The notes beneath the pieces are model-generated. The model was not told the DNA's origin, ran no database searches, and saw only the letters and a list, made by a program, of their open reading frames with translations. DNA of 64,000 nt from Alkalihalobacillus sp. BA299 (GTDB taxonomy: Bacteria; Bacillota; Bacilli; Bacillales; Bacillaceae_F): NCBI RefSeq assembly GCF_017745675.1, contig NZ_JAFLJM010000008.1, forward strand, positions 159,036 to 223,035, in the 5' to 3' direction. The position numbers and the translations under genes were made by a program. Numbering within the stretch: the first letter of the stretch is position 1; every line of letters begins with the position of its first letter. Of this stretch, positions 60,905 through 64,000 are shown one piece after another.

Positions 60905-61576
60905 TTACATCAAATAATATTTTCGTTCAGGTCTTCCGACAATTCCGTATTCCAACTCCGCTTTTGCTTTTCCTACGGATATTAAATATTCTAAATACCT
61001 TCTAGCCGTTGTTCTAGAAGCACCTAAATATGCACTTAAATCTTCTGCGTTTATTCCACCCTCAAAGGATTCCATCGTTTGTTGTACTTTTGACAAGGTT
61101 AAAGGGTCAATTCCTTTTGGTAAGACAATAGAATTTGTCTTTGACTGACTACCAGTAAATACTTGATCAATTACGGATTGATTAAATTCATCATTCGATT
61201 CAAACAGTTCTCTTCGACTCACCACTTTATTTAAAGCTGATTTAAAGCGCTTAAAAGTGACTGGCTTTACGATATAATCAAGTACTCCATTTCGAATAGA
61301 AGATTCTATATCGTGTCTTTCTGTGGATGCCGTAATTAAAATGATATCAAGCTTTGGAAATCTTTTTCTCAAGTCTGTAAGTAAAGCTACTCCGTTTTGG
61401 TCTGGTAGATAATTATCTAGTAATAAAACATCCACATCGTTATTTTCTAATAAGGTGAGAGCTTCAGTGGCATTTAATGCTTTGCCAACAACTTTAATTC
61501 CACCAATCTTCTCTAAAAATTGCTCATGAATAGAAGCAACTCGGAAATCGTCTTCTGCAATGGCTACCTTTATCAT
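60905..61576 (-). CDS. CitB/DcuR-type response regulator
   Basis: About 223 residues. Receiver: VAIAEDDFRVASIHEQFLEK, Asp in VLLLDNYLPDQNGVALL near 53, DYIVKPVTFKRF near 102. The C-terminal helix-turn-helix EDLSAYLGASRTTARRYLEY is the kind found in CitT, DctR and MalR. ATG 61576 is chosen since GAGGTGG lies nine bases before it. It is encoded 26 bases after the kinase and probably activates tctCBA. Confidence 0.88.
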   Translation of the reverse strand: MIKVAIAEDDFRVASIHEQFLEKIGGIKVVGKALNATEALTLLENNDVDVLLLDNYLPDQNGVALLTDLRKRFPKLDIILITASTERHDIESSIRNGVLDYIVKPVTFKRFKSALNKVVSRRELFESNDEFNQSVIDQVFTGSQSKTNSIVLPKGIDPLTLSKVQQTMESFEGGINAEDLSAYLGASRTTARRYLEYLISVGKAKAELEYGIVGRPERKYYLM

Positions 61577-61602
61577 ATTGAACCACCTCACTTTAAAAAC
61601 TT

Positions 61603-63201
61603 TTATTCCGTTGAACTAGTTATTTTTTTCGGCAGGTAGATACTTAATACGGTTCCAGCACCAGACTTAGATTGTACCTCGATCGTTCCATTTAGTTTTT
61701 CTACCGCTTGTTTTACAATGGATAAACCAAACCCTCGATTTTCAACACCCTTGGTGGAATAACCCGTTTCAAATATTTTTTCTACTTCATATTCCGGAAT
61801 ACCATGTCCATTATCATAAACTTCTATGACTAAATCCTCACCTACATCTATCGCAAAGAAAGTTACTTTACCATCTTTTCTTCCTTCTACAGCTTCAAAG
61901 GCATTGTCTACTAAGTTTCCAATAATTGAAATCACATCAGCATAAAAATACTTTGGAAGCACATCAATGCTACAATTTTCATCGATAATAAACTGAATTT
62001 TTTTCTCAGACGCTCTTCCTAATTTACCTAATAGCAAAGCTTGGATTTTTCCGTCATGAATTTGTTCAAAAATAATCTTATTTTGCGTTTCATGAGCTAA
62101 CGATTCAGCTTGAATCATATCAATAGCTTCGTCATATTTCTCCAGCTGTAAAAGACCAGACAATACATATAACTTATTAGAAAATTCATGAGTCTGTGCC
62201 CGCAAATCCTCAGAATACCTTCTCACTTCAGATAAGGTTTCTAGCATTTGATTGAACTCCGTTTTATCTCTAAACGTTGAGACAACACCGATGACTTGAT
62301 TCTTTTCTATAATAGGAGTTCGATTAATAATAATCCTCTTATTTCTAAGTGTAACTTCATGGTCACGATGCGGCTTTCCGGTTTCAAGTACTTTATATAC
62401 ACCTGTTTCAGGTAGGATCGTTTCAATTTTCTTATGGATAATATCGTCTTGTACACCTAACAAGTTTTTCGCTGATTGGTTAATCATCGTTATATATCCG
62501 TCTTTATCAACAGATATAATCCCTTCCTTGATGGAGTAAAGAATGGCGTTTCGTTCTAAATATAAAGAAGTCACCTCATATGGCTCTAATCCGAGAGTCG
62601 TACTGCGTATGTTTCTAGCTAGTAAATAGCTTACAGCAACCCCAATTAATACGATAAATAAGGAAATCAATACCATTTCTTTCCCCTGTTGAAATATTTC
62701 TTCTTTCAAGTCTGACATTAAATACCCAACTGATACAACGCCGATGATTTCTCCATTCGCATTTACAATCGGTCCTTTTCCTCTTATCGACTTACCAAGT
62801 GAACCTTTTGCGATTGAAATATAAAACTCGCCATTCAGTGCTTGGGCGTTGTCTCCTCCGACCATTGGAAGACCTAATTTTTCTTGATCCGGATGGGCAA
62901 AACGAATCCCCTCTTTATTACCAATCACAATAAATTCTGCACCAGTCTCATTTCTAATTTTATTGATTAACGGTTGTAACGTCGCAGACGGATCCTCTTC
63001 TTCAAATGCTGAGATGACAGTAGGTATGGAGGAAACAGTTATTGCTAATTGGAGAGCTTGGTTCCCCATTTGTTTTTCTACTTGTTTATATTCAACGGCT
63101 AAAGAAATAATTAAGAAAATTAAAATAATAAAGATTGCAATTAATATATTAGAACCTATGATCTTGGTTTGCAATGACATCGGTAGTTTTTTAGGTTTCA
63201 T
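61603..63201 (-). CDS. CitA/DcuS-type sensor histidine kinase
   Basis: About 532 residues. Two membrane helices (near 10-38 and 170-192) enclose an extracellular sensor domain of about 130 residues (RNETGAEFIVIGNKEGIRFA, HPDQEKLGLPM), followed by a PAS domain (GYITMINQSAKNLLGVQDDI), the SpoOB-like phosphorylation helix with LRAQTHEFSNKLYVLSGLLQ and a HATPase with GNLVDNAFEAVEGR and GFGLSIVKQAVEKL. The pattern is that of carboxylate sensors. ATG 63201 is chosen after GAGGTG, with an earlier start at 63228 possible. It senses the acid carried by TctCBA, by inference. Confidence 0.88.
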   Translation of the reverse strand: MKPKKLPMSLQTKIIGSNILIAIFIILIFLIISLAVEYKQVEKQMGNQALQLAITVSSIPTVISAFEEEDPSATLQPLINKIRNETGAEFIVIGNKEGIRFAHPDQEKLGLPMVGGDNAQALNGEFYISIAKGSLGKSIRGKGPIVNANGEIIGVVSVGYLMSDLKEEIFQQGKEMVLISLFIVLIGVAVSYLLARNIRSTTLGLEPYEVTSLYLERNAILYSIKEGIISVDKDGYITMINQSAKNLLGVQDDIIHKKIETILPETGVYKVLETGKPHRDHEVTLRNKRIIINRTPIIEKNQVIGVVSTFRDKTEFNQMLETLSEVRRYSEDLRAQTHEFSNKLYVLSGLLQLEKYDEAIDMIQAESLAHETQNKIIFEQIHDGKIQALLLGKLGRASEKKIQFIIDENCSIDVLPKYFYADVISIIGNLVDNAFEAVEGRKDGKVTFFAIDVGEDLVIEVYDNGHGIPEYEVEKIFETGYSTKGVENRGFGLSIVKQAVEKLNGTIEVQSKSGAGTVLSIYLPKKITSSTE

Positions 63202-63401
63202 ATTCACCTCAAAATTATTAAAATACATTCTTACAATTAAGCCTATTACTATTCTATTAATTTTTCAGACTTTTGTCACCCCGGTCTAGATTTAAAATCT
63301 CTTGAGGTGTTAATGGTTTAAAATGTATCTATTGTATAAATCTCGGAAAGGATGGATAGTGTAGTAATTTTATAGCTTGAAATATTATTGGAGGAACAAA
63401 C

Positions 63402-63596
63402 GTGGAACTAATACAAATGTCTAGTAGTAGAAAATTAATAGTCCAATTTACTGTTTACCTTCCCATAACATTAATTAGAGATGGTAAATTAATTAAAGAA
63501 AATTTAATAGAAATAAATAGAGATAGCCTATGGCTAAGGAATCAACTATTTGCTATTGGTATACGTAAAATTGAGGACGTCCTTTTTGCTGAATGA
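63402..63596 (+). pseudogene. DUF421/YetF-type protein, C-terminal fragment
   Basis: A 64-residue frame with a proper GGAGGAAC site and GTG start. Residues 18-62 (YLPITLIRDGKLIKENLIEI then LWLRNQLFAIGIRKIEDVLF) match the cytosolic domain of YetF-like membrane proteins. The three membrane helices and first part are missing. It is either a fragment that still has a ribosome site by chance or a small derived protein. Confidence 0.55.
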
Positions 63597-63681
63597 TTAG
63601 AAAATGACGGTTTATTTGTTGTTCCTCATAGGTCACATCTAAACTCGAAGCCTAAATAATTGTAGATTCAGTGTAATGAAT

Positions 63682-63720
63682 AAAAAAGCTTCCCTGATCT
63701 CGTATCAAGGAGGCTTTTTT
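63682..63720 (+). terminator. terminator
   Basis: AAAAAAGCTTCC-TGAT pairs with ATCA-GGAGGCTTTTTT around CTCGT. A strong hairpin with A and T runs on both sides. Confidence 0.85.
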
Positions 63721-64000
63721 AAAGAATAAGAAAGCATAAATTTCGAGGATGTCTAGCTGCAGGTGTCATCGGCTCGAGGTCGCTTCGGTCCATCAAACGT
63801 GTCTAAAAGTCAAGACACTAATTGCTGGTCCTCCAGCGCTTGTCGCCGATAAACAGACACCTTCCGCTTTTCTTGTCTAGCTGCAGGTGTCATCGGCTCG
63901 AGGTCGCTTCGGTCCATCAAACGTGTCTAAAAGTCAAGACACTAATTGCTGGTCCTCCAGCGCTTGTCGCCGATAAACAGACACCTTCCGCTTTTCTTGT
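63721..64000 (-). repeat. dispersed repeat in inverse orientation with 124-bp tandem units
   Basis: 63721-63762 is the inverse of the end of the 37437 copy. Then a unit beginning GTCTAGCTGCAGGTGTC at 63751 repeats exactly at 63875 (period 124), and a third unit begins at 63999 at the window edge. Inside each unit AGGTGTC-ATCGGC pairs with GCCGAT-AAACA-GACACCT, so each can fold into a long hairpin. Confidence 0.9.

Overview
The window looks like chromosomal DNA from a low-GC, endospore-forming Bacillaceae bacterium. The evidence is strong GGAGG ribosome sites, sigma-A-type promoters, TGTNA-N7-TNACA GlnR/TnrA boxes, a BirA box, a PhoX-TatA-TatC set, a BmrC/BmrD-type ABC pair, QueF, CshA and YwbE homologues, and a probable small acid-soluble spore protein. 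A lone ectoine synthase hints at salt or alkaline habitats. The genus cannot be fixed from sequence alone. I saw no tRNA, rRNA, CRISPR array or intact transposase.

Layout. 0-8.4 kb is housekeeping: a glutamine synthetase under two perfect GlnR/TnrA boxes, RNA helicase CshA, a cold-shock protein, QueF, a fatty acid desaturase whose leader carries seven copies of a 7-bp repeat, a LOG-family protein and YwbE. 8.4-20.5 kb is a catabolic block (two M20 peptidases, an M28 peptidase, an enolase-superfamily enzyme, three oxidoreductases, a sodium:solute symporter with two small partners, an Lrp regulator). It is bounded by exact 98-bp direct repeats that duplicate the junction between ywbE and glnS, so it reads as a 12-kb insertion between two convergent genes. 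20.5-28.3 kb holds glutaminyl-tRNA synthetase, a GAF histidine kinase/LuxR regulator pair and phoX-tatA-tatC behind a probable Pho box. 28.4-29.8 kb is a graveyard of pectin-degradation genes.

29.8-37.4 kb holds bmrC-bmrD with an attenuating leader peptide, a ParM/ParR-type segregation module with a centromere-like array of GTNNAC triplets, and bioY under a BirA operator. 37.7-41.2 kb is a yhfT-yhfS-SDR fatty-acyl cluster. 41.2-53.3 kb is dominated by signalling (CheY-like/CheC-like/diguanylate cyclase operon; FIST protein, GAF kinase and OmpR regulator), with an intracellular subtilisin, two paralogous 'variable head, conserved tail' proteins and an orphan ectC among gene fragments. 53.4-64 kb has a GGDEF-EAL protein, a two-domain pterin synthase beside a deleted SDR, and a TctCBA tricarboxylate transporter with its two-component system. 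The right edge runs into 124-bp tandem repeats related to dispersed repeats elsewhere in the window.

The most unusual items are the repeat-bounded 12-kb island, the centromere-like array of the chromosomal-looking ParMR module, the paralogous tail proteins at 47.9-48.8 kb, and the degenerate-domain pterin synthase.
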